A stretch of 64,000 bases of DNA. Source: Euzebya sp. GTDB taxonomy: Bacteria; Actinomycetota; Nitriliruptoria; Euzebyales; Euzebyaceae. Of the stretch, positions 26,814 through 36,018 are shown one piece after another (the stretch's first letter is position 1; the number at the start of each line of letters is the position of its first letter). The notes beneath the pieces are model-generated. The model was not told where the DNA came from and ran no database searches. It worked only from the letters and a program-made list of their open reading frames with translations. Location: contig NZ_CAXQBR010000067.1 in NCBI RefSeq assembly GCF_964222135.1, positions 86,407-150,406 on the forward strand. Direction: 5' to 3'. Both the position numbers and the translations under genes were made by a program.

Positions 26814-27985
26814 GCCATACTCCCCTCCATCACCAATAGTTCCCCGACGACTGAAGAGAGAGCCTCGGCAATAGCAGACGCCGAGTACGAGTCCACAACC
26901 ATCTTGGTGCGATCTCTATAGTCCGACTTGGGTCCCTGACGCCTCATTGAGTCCATAGCCTGTACGAGCGACTCGACACTATCTGAGGCAAACACGTACC
27001 CTGTCTTGCCCATCACAAGGTCCGGCGCGCAGCCAACGCGGTCGCTAACGATTACGGGAAGACCGGAGGCGAGTGCCTCGTTGACTACAAGGCCCCACGT
27101 CTCTTGATACCTCGAGGGCAGCACCAGACAGTCGCACCTGCCAAGCAAGGCTGCCAATTGCCGTTGAGCAAGGAAGTCGAAGAAGTCTACGTCTAAATCC
27201 TCTTGTTCGGCATATCGTTGGAGGTCCCCCTTCATGGCGCCGGAACCGACGATGGCGAGCATGGCTGTATCGCGATCTGGCATTGCCCGGAACGCTCGCA
27301 GCAAAAGGTCGGGGGCCTTCTTATCGATGAGCTTGCCAACGAAGACAAAGGTGAACTTGCGTCTAGCAACCATGTCCAGTTCTTCGTCAGGCTCTGGGTC
27401 GGTGTCGAACGATGCATTGTCCACCCCATGGGGAACGTAGCGGAGGCGGTGCGGTTTCACTCCATGGTTCAGAAAGAAGGCCCGGTTGTGCCAGCCTATG
27501 TATCCAATCCGCGTTGCCAGACTCAGAATTGGCGGATAGAGGACCTTACGCAATCCACTCCTTAGGCGACTCCGCTCGCCAAGGTCATACGACACGGATC
27601 TGAGCAGAGTAGGTATGCCAGTCAATCGGCAGGTCAGTAGTGCCGCCACTTCGGGCAATCCCGCGAAGCCGTGCACGTAAACGGCCTTCGGTCTCAAGCG
27701 GACGATGGCCCGTATGACGGCAAGCGCTCGGCGCAATTGCTCTGCGCTGAGTTGGCTCTCGCTCTTCTCATCGCGCGTGGTGGGAAGGGCCAAGCTGTTC
27801 CCAAACCCTATTTTGCGGATTCCGAAATCAACCTTCTTGCCGAATTCCCAATCGTACCCCGATGCCCCTCGCGCTTGCCTCAGAAAGAGCACATGTATTT
27901 CCCGCGTTTCTGCCAGGCGCTCAAACACTGGCATTTGGTAGTGAATGGGATATGGGGTGATAATTAGAAGTTCCAGCGGCATCAT
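26810..27985 (-). CDS. glycosyltransferase family 4
   Basis: A 391-residue GT4 glycosyltransferase. The start is the first of two ATG codons at 27985, overlapping the flippase stop; a longer upstream frame has no coding support. The N-terminal region has LIITPYPIHYQMPVFERLAE. The C-terminal domain has FTFVFVGKLIDKKAPDLLLRAFRAM and CLVLPSRYQETWGLVVNEALASGLPVIVSDRVG, which includes the conserved nucleotide-sugar-binding glutamates. The sequence resembles enzymes acting late on lipid-linked oligosaccharides. It lies between the flippase and the next glycosyltransferase in a coupled operon. Confidence 0.87.
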   Translation of the reverse strand: MMPLELLIITPYPIHYQMPVFERLAETREIHVLFLRQARGASGYDWEFGKKVDFGIRKIGFGNSLALPTTRDEKSESQLSAEQLRRALAVIRAIVRLRPKAVYVHGFAGLPEVAALLTCRLTGIPTLLRSVSYDLGERSRLRSGLRKVLYPPILSLATRIGYIGWHNRAFFLNHGVKPHRLRYVPHGVDNASFDTDPEPDEELDMVARRKFTFVFVGKLIDKKAPDLLLRAFRAMPDRDTAMLAIVGSGAMKGDLQRYAEQEDLDVDFFDFLAQRQLAALLGRCDCLVLPSRYQETWGLVVNEALASGLPVIVSDRVGCAPDLVMGKTGYVFASDSVESLVQAMDSMRRQGPKSDYRDRTKMVVDSYSASAIAEALSSVVGELLVMEGSMA

Positions 27986-29214
27986 GCTTGGCCACCTTTC
28001 TCCGAACGGGCGGAAGACCTCGCGCTGTATAGCCACAGGAGGGTCGTGGCGGCTGATGCCAACGCTAGGAGCAACGCAGTCGCCTCGCCGGTTCCCAAGA
28101 CGAGACCCAGCATGAGCGCCAGTCCGTTCAGGGCGGCAGACAGCCACCGGACGGCAGCGATTCGTCGCGCGAGCTGACCGGCGCGAAGGTACAGCAGGCC
28201 GGCCGCACCAAGTGCATTGCTGATGGTGATTGCTGCGACGGCTGGCAAGAATGCGCGTGCGGCACTCCAGCTTGCCCCAAGCAAGTCGGGTGCAAGGGAT
28301 AGCGGGTCCACTATCCAAAAGGCGCTCGCTAGAACCGCCGCTGACGTCATCAGGACCGAGATGGTAATTAGAACATTACGGATGTCCTGGCCCAGCGCGA
28401 AACGCTTTGACGCCCAAGGCACGAAGACCGCACCGGCTGTGGCATAGATGATAGATATAGGACCTAGAAGTAGCTGAGATCCCCTGAAGCCAGCCACAGT
28501 GGCCGCACTAAATCCTACTCCTAGAACCAGGGCGACACCGGGCCCCGATACGATGGAGCCCATGAACTCTATTGTGTAGGGCAGCGCAAGATGGCGGGTA
28601 TCAGTCAACCACTGCACAAGCTCGCTTGGCCTTCCGAGCACTGGTCGAACCCATATCAAGGATGCAGCGAAGGCAACCGACGCAGCCAGTCCCCAAGCGA
28701 CGAGAGGCTTTGACGGTCCCACGCCGTCAGCTATGAGGAGGATGCCCAGTCCGAGCCCTAGGAGCCAGGTTCCGTCGAGGGCTGCAACTAGGCGCGGGTT
28801 GCCGCTCCCGAATGCGAACTGCCGGACTAGCTCAAGCCCTAGAAGGCCTGGTATCCAAGGGGTGAGTTGCCATGTAGCCTCTGCCAAGGGGCTAGGTGCT
28901 ATCTGGCTGAATACTGCGCAGAGTAGCCCCCCAGTCACTCCGACGAGAATAGACAAGAGTCCCGCGACCGGAGCGGCTTTCGAACCCCTAGAACCATCGG
29001 TCAGTAGCGCTTCGCCTAGAGCAGCTCGGACTAGCCCCTGTGCAATTGTGTAAACAGCCAGCGAGAGACCAAAAAGTCCGAACTCAGTAGGGGAGAGGAC
29101 GTTGGCCGCGTAGACACCTGCTAAGAAGTTGGTCCCGCTCGACAGCAGTTGACTAGCGCCGGCCCAACCGACACGCCTGACTCCAGTCCGGCGCTTCTCT
29201 AGATTCGGGAGCAT
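27982..29214 (-). CDS. Wzx-like oligosaccharide flippase
   Basis: A 410-residue polytopic membrane protein of the MOP/MVF (Wzx) superfamily. The N-terminus GWAGASQLLSSGTNFLAGVYAANVLSPTEFGLFGLSLAVY is the standard RfbX-type start. About a dozen hydrophobic helices follow, such as PVAGLLSILVGVTGGLLCAVF and ALNGLALMLGLVLGTG. It should move undecaprenyl-linked repeat units across the membrane for the polymerase encoded further along the island. It is 11 bases downstream of the family 2 glycosyltransferase and overlaps the next gene by four bases. Confidence 0.83.
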   Translation of the reverse strand: MLPNLEKRRTGVRRVGWAGASQLLSSGTNFLAGVYAANVLSPTEFGLFGLSLAVYTIAQGLVRAALGEALLTDGSRGSKAAPVAGLLSILVGVTGGLLCAVFSQIAPSPLAEATWQLTPWIPGLLGLELVRQFAFGSGNPRLVAALDGTWLLGLGLGILLIADGVGPSKPLVAWGLAASVAFAASLIWVRPVLGRPSELVQWLTDTRHLALPYTIEFMGSIVSGPGVALVLGVGFSAATVAGFRGSQLLLGPISIIYATAGAVFVPWASKRFALGQDIRNVLITISVLMTSAAVLASAFWIVDPLSLAPDLLGASWSAARAFLPAVAAITISNALGAAGLLYLRAGQLARRIAAVRWLSAALNGLALMLGLVLGTGEATALLLALASAATTLLWLYSARSSARSEKGGQA

Positions 29215-29225
29215 GGGTCTTCTTA

Positions 29226-30116
29226 CTACATGGAATGAGCACTGTCAGACTGGGATTCAAGAGGCGCGGCAATTCCAGTCCTTTGCGGAGACTGATCGCG
29301 GCGGGGCGCTGCCCAATCCGGGAAGGCGACTGCTAGATCGATCATATAGTCATACAGTGCAATGATCGTAGCGTAGTGGAATCCTACCCTTCCCTCCCGC
29401 CATCCTTGTTTGATGATTAGGAGCCAGAACCAACGAATTACGGGCCTGCAGCGAAGCCGAAACCAGATGTTGCGCTTCAGCCACTGTCTGCGGCCAAACC
29501 AACTCGTTAGGGGGAGTCCGACCCGTGACGTATTTGTCGCCAACTGCGTGGCCTCTAACACTGCATAGCGAGCGTGCTTCTCGATGTATTCGGTCATTGT
29601 GTCGCTGGGCGCGTGCATGAGGTCCCCGGTCAGCATAACGGGCGGCCCATCGGTCAACAGATGCTCGTGAACTCTGCGATCGTCGAAGCGTCCGTGGTGC
29701 GCTCGTACCAGACGAATTTGTACATCGGGGTACCACGTCCCGTACTTCATTACTCGCCCAAGAAACACGAGCCTGCGAGGCATGCCGCATGCAGGAGCAT
29801 CAACGGGTCGACCGCCATCCACGATCGAGCGGATTTCATCTTGAAGGTGGCTGCTTAGCCATTCGTCGGCATCAAGGAAGAGGATCCAGTCGGCCTCGTC
29901 AACCACGACGTCTAGTGCCCAATTTTTTTGCGCCGCGTATCCCTCCCAAGGGTGGATTAGGACTTGAGCCCCCTTGGATCGTGCGATTTCAACTGTGGCG
30001 TCCGTGCTACCGGAATCAACAACAGTGACACTACCTAGTGCCGCGACCGAGTCGAGGCACCTTCCAATCACATCAGCCTCATTGAGGGTTGTCACGATCG
30101 TCATTAGTCGGGGCAA
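29226..30116 (-). CDS. glycosyltransferase family 2, WaaE/KdtX-like
   Basis: A 296-residue inverting GT-A glycosyltransferase. MTIVTTLNEADVIGRCLDSVAALGSVTVVDSGSTDAT is the nucleotide-sugar fold, ADWILFLDADEWLS contains the DxD metal site, and RRLVFLGRVMKYGTWYPDVQIRLVRAHHGRF is characteristic of the KdtX/WaaE group. The C-terminal part (WFWLLIIKQGWREGRVGFHYATIIALYDYMIDLAV) is amphipathic and probably membrane-associated. TTG at 30116 is preferred because GGAG lies 7 bases upstream; ATG at 30104 is the alternative. It is the first gene of the minus-strand glycan operon. Confidence 0.85.
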   Translation of the reverse strand: MPRLMTIVTTLNEADVIGRCLDSVAALGSVTVVDSGSTDATVEIARSKGAQVLIHPWEGYAAQKNWALDVVVDEADWILFLDADEWLSSHLQDEIRSIVDGGRPVDAPACGMPRRLVFLGRVMKYGTWYPDVQIRLVRAHHGRFDDRRVHEHLLTDGPPVMLTGDLMHAPSDTMTEYIEKHARYAVLEATQLATNTSRVGLPLTSWFGRRQWLKRNIWFRLRCRPVIRWFWLLIIKQGWREGRVGFHYATIIALYDYMIDLAVAFPDWAAPRRDQSPQRTGIAAPLESQSDSAHSM

Positions 30117-30380
30117 TTTGGGGCTCCGTTCTTAGCTTAAGCGCTTTCGACCGAGCTGGTTCTTGGGTACTAACTCAGGTGGTGCTTGGCAACGAAGGAA
30201 TGCCGGGGCCGATATGGGACGCCTAGTCGATCTGCGCCTCATGCTCTGGGCTGCGGATGAACTGATGGGGCGTCCTCACCATTTTCTGGCTACCATCCTT
30301 GGTTGCTCCTTGCTCGCTCTGCAACGTGGCCTCGAGGCTGGGCCTCGCAACGTCTGGACTTCTGGACGCGCATCACTCGC
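30117..30380. other. intergenic gap at the right edge of the glycan island
   Basis: This gap between the operon's first gene and gmd shows no convincing gene on either strand. The base composition changes here: to about 30360 it resembles the lower-GC island, and after it the high-GC codon pattern of gmd begins. The operon promoter should lie in the part next to 30117-30180. No clear -35/-10 pair is recognisable. Confidence 0.5.
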
Positions 30381-31436
30381 TCAGTCGCCCGGGCGGCCGG
30401 TCTGCCACTCGATGGTGCCGAGGCCGGCGTCGACCAGCGCCTTCTCCCGCTTGGCCAGCTCCATGTCCGCGGCCACCATCATCTCGACCAGCTCGTCGAA
30501 GCTCGTCCGCGGCGTCCACCCCAGCACCGCACGAGCCTTCGACGCGTCCCCCAGCAGCTGGTCGACCTCCGCCGGCCGCAGGTACCGCGCATCGGTCCCC
30601 ACGTACCGCTCCCAGTCCAGGTCGAGCAGCGCGAACGTCGCCTCGGCGAACTCCCGCACGCTGTGCATCTCCCCCGTCGCCACCACGTAGTCACCCGGTT
30701 CGTCCTGCTGGACCATCAACCACATCGCCTCGACGTAGTCCCCCGCGAACCCCCAGTCCCGCCTGGCGTCCAAGTTCCCCAGGTACACCTTCTCCTGGAG
30801 CCCCAGCTTGATCCGCGTCGCCGCCCGCGTGATCTTCCGCGTCACGAACGTCTCACCCCGCCGCGGCGACTCGTGGTTGAACAAGATCCCGTTCGACGCA
30901 TGCATCCCGTAGGACTCGCGGTGGTTCACCGACTGCCAGAACCCGTACACCTTCGCACACCCGTACGGCGACCGCGGGTGGAACGGCGTCGCCTCGGTCT
31001 GGGGCACCTCGACCACCTTGCCGTACATCTCCGAGCTCGACGCCTGGTAGTACCGCGGGCACTCCTCCCCCAGCTGCCGACACGCCTCCAACAGCTTCAA
31101 CGTCCCCAGCGCATCGGCATCCACGGTGTACACCGGGTTCTCGAAGGACACCCCCACATGGGACTGCGCCCCCAGGTTGTAGACCTCGTGCGGCCGCACC
31201 TCCCACAACAACCGCGACAACGAGTTCGCGTCCGTCAGATCCCCGTAGTGCAGGAACATCCGGGCATCCTCCAGGTGCGGATCCAGGTACAGGTGATCGA
31301 TCCGCTCGGTCCCGAACGTCGACCCCCGCCGCACCAACCCGTGCACCTCATAGCCCTTCTCCAACAAGAGCTCGGTCAGGTACGACCCGTCCTGCCCCGT
31401 GATCCCCGTGATGAACGCGCGCTTCCGGTCAGCCAC
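30381..31436 (-). CDS. gmd: GDP-mannose 4,6-dehydratase
   Basis: A 351-residue extended SDR converting GDP-D-mannose to GDP-4-dehydro-6-deoxy-D-mannose, the precursor of GDP-fucose, GDP-rhamnose and related donors. [30 protein letters not shown] is the Gmd NADP-binding start. [20 protein letters not shown] and the YGCAKVYG (Tyr-x3-Lys) segment give the catalytic set. [19 protein letters not shown] is diagnostic. The GTG start gives the normal length. No GDP-fucose synthase or RMD reductase is encoded in the window, so the final sugar is undetermined. Its high GC separates it from the adjoining island, suggesting it is part of the resident envelope cluster. Confidence 0.95.
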   Translation of the reverse strand: MADRKRAFITGITGQDGSYLTELLLEKGYEVHGLVRRGSTFGTERIDHLYLDPHLEDARMFLHYGDLTDANSLSRLLWEVRPHEVYNLGAQSHVGVSFENPVYTVDADALGTLKLLEACRQLGEECPRYYQASSSEMYGKVVEVPQTEATPFHPRSPYGCAKVYGFWQSVNHRESYGMHASNGILFNHESPRRGETFVTRKITRAATRIKLGLQEKVYLGNLDARRDWGFAGDYVEAMWLMVQQDEPGDYVVATGEMHSVREFAEATFALLDLDWERYVGTDARYLRPAEVDQLLGDASKARAVLGWTPRTSFDELVEMMVAADMELAKREKALVDAGLGTIEWQTGRPGD

Positions 31437-31556
31437 GCCTGACTTCCCTCCCCTGCCTCGGTTTCAGGCACGGCGAAGGATGGTAACGCGAGACCGTTTC
31501 GGATGCGTAACCGGTTCAGGCGCGCTGACTGCCCGTAGTGCGGGATCCCCGACCCG

Positions 31557-31937
31557 TCACGATCCCGATGGCGGGATCTTGCAGGCGGCCACCAGGTCCA
31601 GGACGCCGTCCAGTCGGCGCCGGCCCTCGTCGTCCTCGAGGTAGGCGTGCCCCGCCTCGCCCTCGGGCAGCACCACGCGACGGGGCGCGCCGACCGCGAG
31701 GTCGTCCACGCTGATCGTCAAGTCGTACGCGGCGTCCGCCGACTCCTCCCCCGGCGCGGCGCACGTCACTTCCACCTCGGCCGCTGCGAGCGCGCGGCTG
31801 AGCGCGTCTGCGAACAGGCCGGGTGGCAGGCAGATCAGCACTCGGGGGGCGTGGGCGGTCCTCACCGGGTCTGACTCAAGCGCCTCATCCGCCCGCGGCG
31901 CATCCTCAACATTGGGTGATCGTTCGGAAGCGGTCAT
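31557..31937 (-). CDS. small receiver-like protein beside the two-component locus
   Basis: A 126-residue protein. After ~30 disordered residues, RVLICLPPGLFADALSRALAAAEVEVTCAAP resembles the first beta-alpha unit of a response-regulator receiver (compare RVLIVDDHPLVREGL). The acidic pocket aspartates are absent (CLPPG instead), and YDLTISVDDLAV takes the place of the phosphorylation-site strand. It would therefore be a pseudo-receiver unable to accept phosphate in the normal way. It is divergent from the broken kinase gene, whose frame begins 57 bases away. Family assignment is tentative. Confidence 0.5.
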   Translation of the reverse strand: MTASERSPNVEDAPRADEALESDPVRTAHAPRVLICLPPGLFADALSRALAAAEVEVTCAAPGEESADAAYDLTISVDDLAVGAPRRVVLPEGEAGHAYLEDDEGRRRLDGVLDLVAACKIPPSGS

Positions 31938-31994
31938 CACCTATCCTCAGGTCCCCCCCAGGGAAGCCGTGGTCCCCCGGGCCGCATTCGAGCC

Positions 31995-33462
31995 TTGAGC
32001 CTCTCACGCCCACACCCGCGTCGCCAGAGCTATCGCGGACCTGACCGGCGTGGCGTCGTCGCCACACCGCACGCCACCGCGCCCGGGACCGATCGGCCGG
32101 CGAGCGTCATGGCGCTGGCCGGGCTGACCGCGACCGCGCTGGCGGCGGTGGTGCTCGCCGACCTGGCCGACCTCGACGTGCAGCGCTGGTCCACGGGCGC
32201 GGCCGTCGCCGCCGGCCTGGCCGGCGCGGTCGCGGTGCTCGCGCTGCTGCGCTGGCGGACCCTCGGCGACGCATCATCGGCACTGGTCGGCATCGCCTTC
32301 GGCGGCCTGGTCCTCGCCGTCGTCCCGCCCGGCGCGGCAGGCGGATCCGGGGCCACCGAGGTCGGGCTGGACGTGACGCGCCTCGCGGTGCTCGTCGCCG
32401 TCATCGTCCTGTGCGCCGTCGCCGGCCGGACCGCGCAGGTCGACACGGGCCTGCGGATCGGCTGGTGGCTCGGGGCGACGGCGCTCGGGGTGGCGGTCCT
32501 GGCGCTCGCCGGGTCGCTGGTGATCGGCGACGACCCCCTGTCCACGACCGCCGTAGCGGTGACCCACGCCGTCGTCGCCGTCGGCCTGGTCGCCACGGCC
32601 GTCCACGTCCGGTCGCGGCTGATCCGGCGGACGGCCAGTGCCGGCTGGCTGGCGCCCACCCTGGTCGGCCTGGCGGTCGCCGAGGCTTTCCGGGTCATCG
32701 CGGTCCTGACCGCCCCGGTCTGGCTGCTCGGCGCCCAGGTGGCCGTCATCGGCGCCCTGCTGTTCGCGGTCCTCGGCGGGGCGCGGGACCTCGACGCGGC
32801 CTACCGCGAGCAGCGGGCCCGGCTGTTCGGCAGCGTCGTGGACCGCGGGGTGGACCGCGCCCGCCGAGCCGCCGACGACCTGCTCGCGGCCGGCCGGCGC
32901 CACGACGCCAAGAGCAGCATCACCGCGATCGACGGCGCCACCACCGTCCTCGGCCGGTACGCCCACGACCTGGACCCCGCCCAGCGGACCCGGCTCCACG
33001 ACGCCGTCGCCGACCAGATCGGCCGGCTGCAGCGCCTGCTCGACGTCACCGACGACGCCGGCGCGGACCTGCCCCTCGCCGCGACCCTCGACGGCCTGCT
33101 CCGCGAGCCGCGGCTCCGCGGCGTCACCGTCGCAGTGGACATCCCGCCCGACCTGGTCGTCCACGGCCGGATCGCCGACACCGTGGCGGTCGTCCACACC
33201 CTCGTCGACCGCTGCGCCACCCCCGACGGCACAGGCGAGCCCGGGGAGGTCACCGCGACCGCCCGGGTCGTGGACGGCCACGTGCACCTGCGCATCGAGG
33301 CGGCGCGTGCCCCCTCCTCCCCCGGCGGTGCGCCCGACCACGGCCTCGACGTCGTCATCGGCACCCAGCTGATGGCCGGCCAGGGCGGACGGCTCGTCGT
33401 GCTCGACCCGGGCGCGCTACGAGGTGGTCATGCCCGCCGTCCGCCGGGACGGGACGGCGTGA
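31995..33462 (+). pseudogene. membrane sensor histidine kinase gene, C-terminal frameshift
   Basis: The product has about six to eight membrane helices (MALAGLTATALAAVVLADLAD, VTRLAVLVAVIVLCAVAG and others). A DHp-like helix follows with RHDAKSSITAIDGATTVLGRYAHDLD, in which the His after RR is the likely phosphoacceptor. A compact ATPase domain ends in LDVVIGTQLMAGQGGRLVVLDPG. There the frame breaks near 33410-33415. The expected last strand, RYEVVMPAVRRDGTA and a stop at 33462, is present but in a different frame, and the TGA overlaps the GTG of the response regulator. In the present frame translation would run on into the regulator. The start (TTG at 31995) is uncertain. Confidence 0.72.
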
Positions 33463-33985
33463 GCACCCCTCCCCCTCCCCGCCTGCTCATCGTCGAGGAC
33501 CACGACCTGCTGGCCCAGAGCGTCGCGCTCGCGGTGACCGCGGAGGGGATGATCGGGGCCGAGTGCTCGACGCAGCGCGCACCTGGCAGCCGGACCTGGT
33601 GCTGCTCGACATGGACCTCGGCTCGGGCGTCAGCCGGGGGGCGGTGTTCGTGCCGGCGATCCGCGAGCTCGGCGCCGCCGTGCTGGTCGTCACCGGCATC
33701 GACGACGTCGACGTGATCGCCGAGGCCCTCGAGTCGGGCGCGGTCGGGTTCGTCCGCAAGCACCAGCCCTTCGACGACCTGCTCGGCGCGATCCGCCGCG
33801 CCACGGACGGCGAGGACGTCAACCACCCCGACGTGCGCGCGGCCGTGCTGGGCGACGCCCGGCGGGTCCGGTCGGCGCAGGCCGCGGTGCTCGCGGACCT
33901 CCGCCGGCTGACCGCGCACGAGCAGGCGGTGCTGGCCGCGCTGATGGGGGATCACGGTCCACAACCAGGTCCGGACGATTCCTGA
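33459..33985 (+). pseudogene. LuxR-type response regulator gene, multiply broken
   Basis: The GTG start overlaps the kinase stop. The first frame encodes RLLIVEDHDLLAQSVALAVTAEGM, and a different frame continues with VLDAARTWQPDLVLLDMDLGSG (phosphoacceptor Asp), AVLVVTGIDD and GFVRKHQPFDDLLGAIRRA. The distance from the acidic pocket to the phosphorylation site is about six residues too short, so a small deletion with frame change near 33555-33570 is likely. The output domain starts LTAHEQAVLAALMG and then loses homology. TVHNQVRTI in the third frame at about 33954-33980 looks like the recognition helix of the lost LuxR domain. Confidence 0.68.
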
Positions 33986-34512
33986 TGGGAGAGTCACTTC
34001 CAGCGATGTTGCGGATGGCACGTCACCCGTTGTTATGCACCCTGAGCCGGCGTCACCTTTGAAAGGACGCCAGCAGCGCGGGCCTGACGGACAGGGTGCG
34101 CGTCGTGGCGAGCAGAGGGGTCCGGACGGGTGCCCTCGCAGCCACCGTCGGCGTCATGGTCGCCCTGCTGACGAGAGTCCCTCGCCGGGACGTCCGCCTA
34201 CTCCAGGCGCCGACCACGAGCACTATGGACCTGCGCGTACGCACCTGACCGCGTCGACCCGCGTACCAGCGACCACCCTGGCGGACCTTGGTCCAGCTGC
34301 GGCGGCCCTTCGCCCAGTCGGCGGCAACGGTCTCTAGGCTCCTGGCGCCGTGGACCGCGGAGCAGGCGGGGTTGGAGACCACCGCTGTCGCGGTCGCCTC
34401 CACGATCGCGCGGGCCATCGAGTTCAAGCGAACGTCCCCTTGCGGGCCGTCTCGGCCTCCCGGACGATGTTCGGCGCGCCACCGCAGTGCCGACCGGCCG
34501 GTCGTCAGACCA
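33986..34512. other. gene-free region with decayed sequence
   Basis: No intact gene is supported in these 527 bases. The left part carries what appear to be remnants of the LuxR output domain. An imperfect hairpin (GGCGT/ACGCC with inner CCTT/AAGG) at 34049-34071 could be the old terminator. A 51-codon frame from GTG 34096 to TGA 34248 starts like a signal or membrane segment (GALAATVGVMVALLTRV) but has no further support. The remainder up to the GntR stop is featureless. Confidence 0.5.
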
Positions 34513-35316
34513 TCACGTCTGGCGCCGGAACTCCTCCACCGCCCGGGCCGACACCGCGTCGATCAGCCGGCCGCCGCCCAGGTCGGCCAGCACCACGGCG
34601 TGGGAGGCCTCCAGGTGCTTGCGGGCCGTCCGCTCCGCCGCCGCCCCCTCCCCCGCCAGGATCTCCCGCGCGATGCGGCGGTGGGTGCGGAAGACCGCGA
34701 CCTGGCTGTCGGTGTCGGGGTAGCGGCCTTCCAGCGACGCCTGGTCCGCCCAGGTCTCCTGCTGGGCTGTCCACACCGACACCAGGCTCCGGACCACCAG
34801 CCTGATCGCGGGGTTCAGGACATGATCGACCACGATGCCGTGGAACCCCCGGGCCAGGCTGGTGAACTCCACCCCGTCGCCGATCGCCTCCTCCGTCGCC
34901 GTCAGGTTCGCCTCCAACGACTCGCCCAGCGCCTCCCGGTCCGGCCGCTCCGCGCACAGCGCGGCGCACGGTGGTTCGAGCATCCGCAGCGCGTCGGACA
35001 GGTCGTCCAGCGTCGTCCGCTCCCCCTGCAGCGTCACCGCCGTCATGTAGGCCGCCGAGGCGCCAGAGGGCCGGTGGATCTCCGCCCCGCCGACCTTGCC
35101 GCGCCGGACCGTGACCAGCCCCTCGGCCTCGAGGATCCGCAGCGCCTCCCGCAGCGACGGGCCCGACACGCCGAACATGTCCATCAGGTCGTCCTGCTTG
35201 GGCAGCGAGTCGCCGTCGAAGCCGCCGGTCAGGATCTGCTCGCGCAAATCCGCGGCGACGATCTCGGCCAACCTGATCCCCCTGGCGCGCGACGGGGGAC
35301 GTCCGACTCCGCTCAC
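34513..35316 (-). CDS. GntR-family regulator, FadR subfamily
   Basis: A 267-residue transcription factor. The winged helix is LAEIVAADLREQILTGGFDGDSLPKQDDLMDMFGVSGPSLREALRILEAEGLVTVRRGKVGG. The C-terminal FCD domain includes LARGFHGIVVDHVLNPAIRL and FRTHRRIAREILAGEG, with His residues suited to metal or acyl-ligand binding. GTG at 35316 follows directly on the stop of the SDR gene. It is the last gene of the minus-strand transport and catabolic operon that begins upstream of livK, suggesting feedback control by a pathway CoA-ester or acid. The AT-rich motif at 43311 and 44146 is its best candidate operator. Confidence 0.88.
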   Translation of the reverse strand: MSGVGRPPSRARGIRLAEIVAADLREQILTGGFDGDSLPKQDDLMDMFGVSGPSLREALRILEAEGLVTVRRGKVGGAEIHRPSGASAAYMTAVTLQGERTTLDDLSDALRMLEPPCAALCAERPDREALGESLEANLTATEEAIGDGVEFTSLARGFHGIVVDHVLNPAIRLVVRSLVSVWTAQQETWADQASLEGRYPDTDSQVAVFRTHRRIAREILAGEGAAAERTARKHLEASHAVVLADLGGGRLIDAVSARAVEEFRRQT

Positions 35317-36018
35317 TCAGACCTCCCCCACCCCAGCCGACCCGCCCGTCAGGTCCGGCGCGAACGGGCCGGTCTTGGCCATGCGCATCTCGATGAGGGG
35401 CACCGCCACGCCCGGACGCAGGCCGACGAGGAACGCGACGGCGTCCGCCACGTCGTCCGGCACCAGCGAGTGCCACCTGTGGCGCAGCATCGGGGTGTCG
35501 ACCGGCCCGGGGGCGATGACGTGCACACCGATGCCGTGCTCCTCGAGCTCCGCCTCGCCGACCGCCGCGAAGGCGTTCAGACCCGCCTTGAACGCCGAGT
35601 ACGCCGACAGACCCTTCATCGGCCGCAGCCCCGCGGTCGATCCCATGAGGATCTGCCGGCCGCCGGGCGCCATCCGCGCCGCGGTGTGCTTGGACAGCAT
35701 GTACGTCGACCGCAGCAACGTCCGGTAGACGTCGTCGAAGACGTCGGTGGGCTGCTGGGCGATGTCGCTGCCGTCCAGCGTGCCGGCGGCGTGGACCAAC
35801 ACCGACCAGCTCGGCCGAACGCCGCACAGCCGGAGGACGTCGTCCTCGTCGGTGACGTCGGCGACCACTCCCTCGACGTTCAACTCCTCAGCGATCTGCG
35901 CGAGCCGGTCCTGTCGCCGGGCGGCGAGGACGACATCGTAGCCAAGCTCGGCCAGCCGCCGGCCGCAGGCTCGACCGATGCCGCCGCTCCCGCCGGTGAT
36001 GAGCGCGGTGCGGGTCAT
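35317..36018 (-). CDS. short-chain dehydrogenase/reductase
   Basis: A 233-residue classical SDR with TALITGGSGGIGRACG for cofactor binding and MGSTAGLRPMKGLSAYSAFKAGLNAF containing the Ser, Tyr-x3-Lys residues. It is a clear paralogue of the SDR at 2968-3684: both have VLVHAAGxLDG, a QPxDxFDxV block and a MRxxxxGPFA ending. It probably oxidises a hydroxyacyl-CoA intermediate. Its start overlaps the stop of the acyl-CoA synthetase gene (ATGA), and the regulator gene begins directly after its own stop. Its place in an uptake and activation operon supports a catabolic role. Confidence 0.88.
   Translation of the reverse strand: MTRTALITGGSGGIGRACGRRLAELGYDVVLAARRQDRLAQIAEELNVEGVVADVTDEDDVLRLCGVRPSWSVLVHAAGTLDGSDIAQQPTDVFDDVYRTLLRSTYMLSKHTAARMAPGGRQILMGSTAGLRPMKGLSAYSAFKAGLNAFAAVGEAELEEHGIGVHVIAPGPVDTPMLRHRWHSLVPDDVADAVAFLVGLRPGVAVPLIEMRMAKTGPFAPDLTGGSAGVGEV

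Noticed and set aside
27986..28318. N-terminal extension of the glycosyltransferase at 26810
   Set aside because: It overlaps the flippase gene and has no glycosyltransferase similarity; the ATGA overlap start is preferred.
34096..34248. 51-codon frame with a hydrophobic N-terminus in the gene-free region
   Set aside because: There is no ribosome-binding site, no recognisable product and decayed sequence on both sides; it is described only within the region entry.
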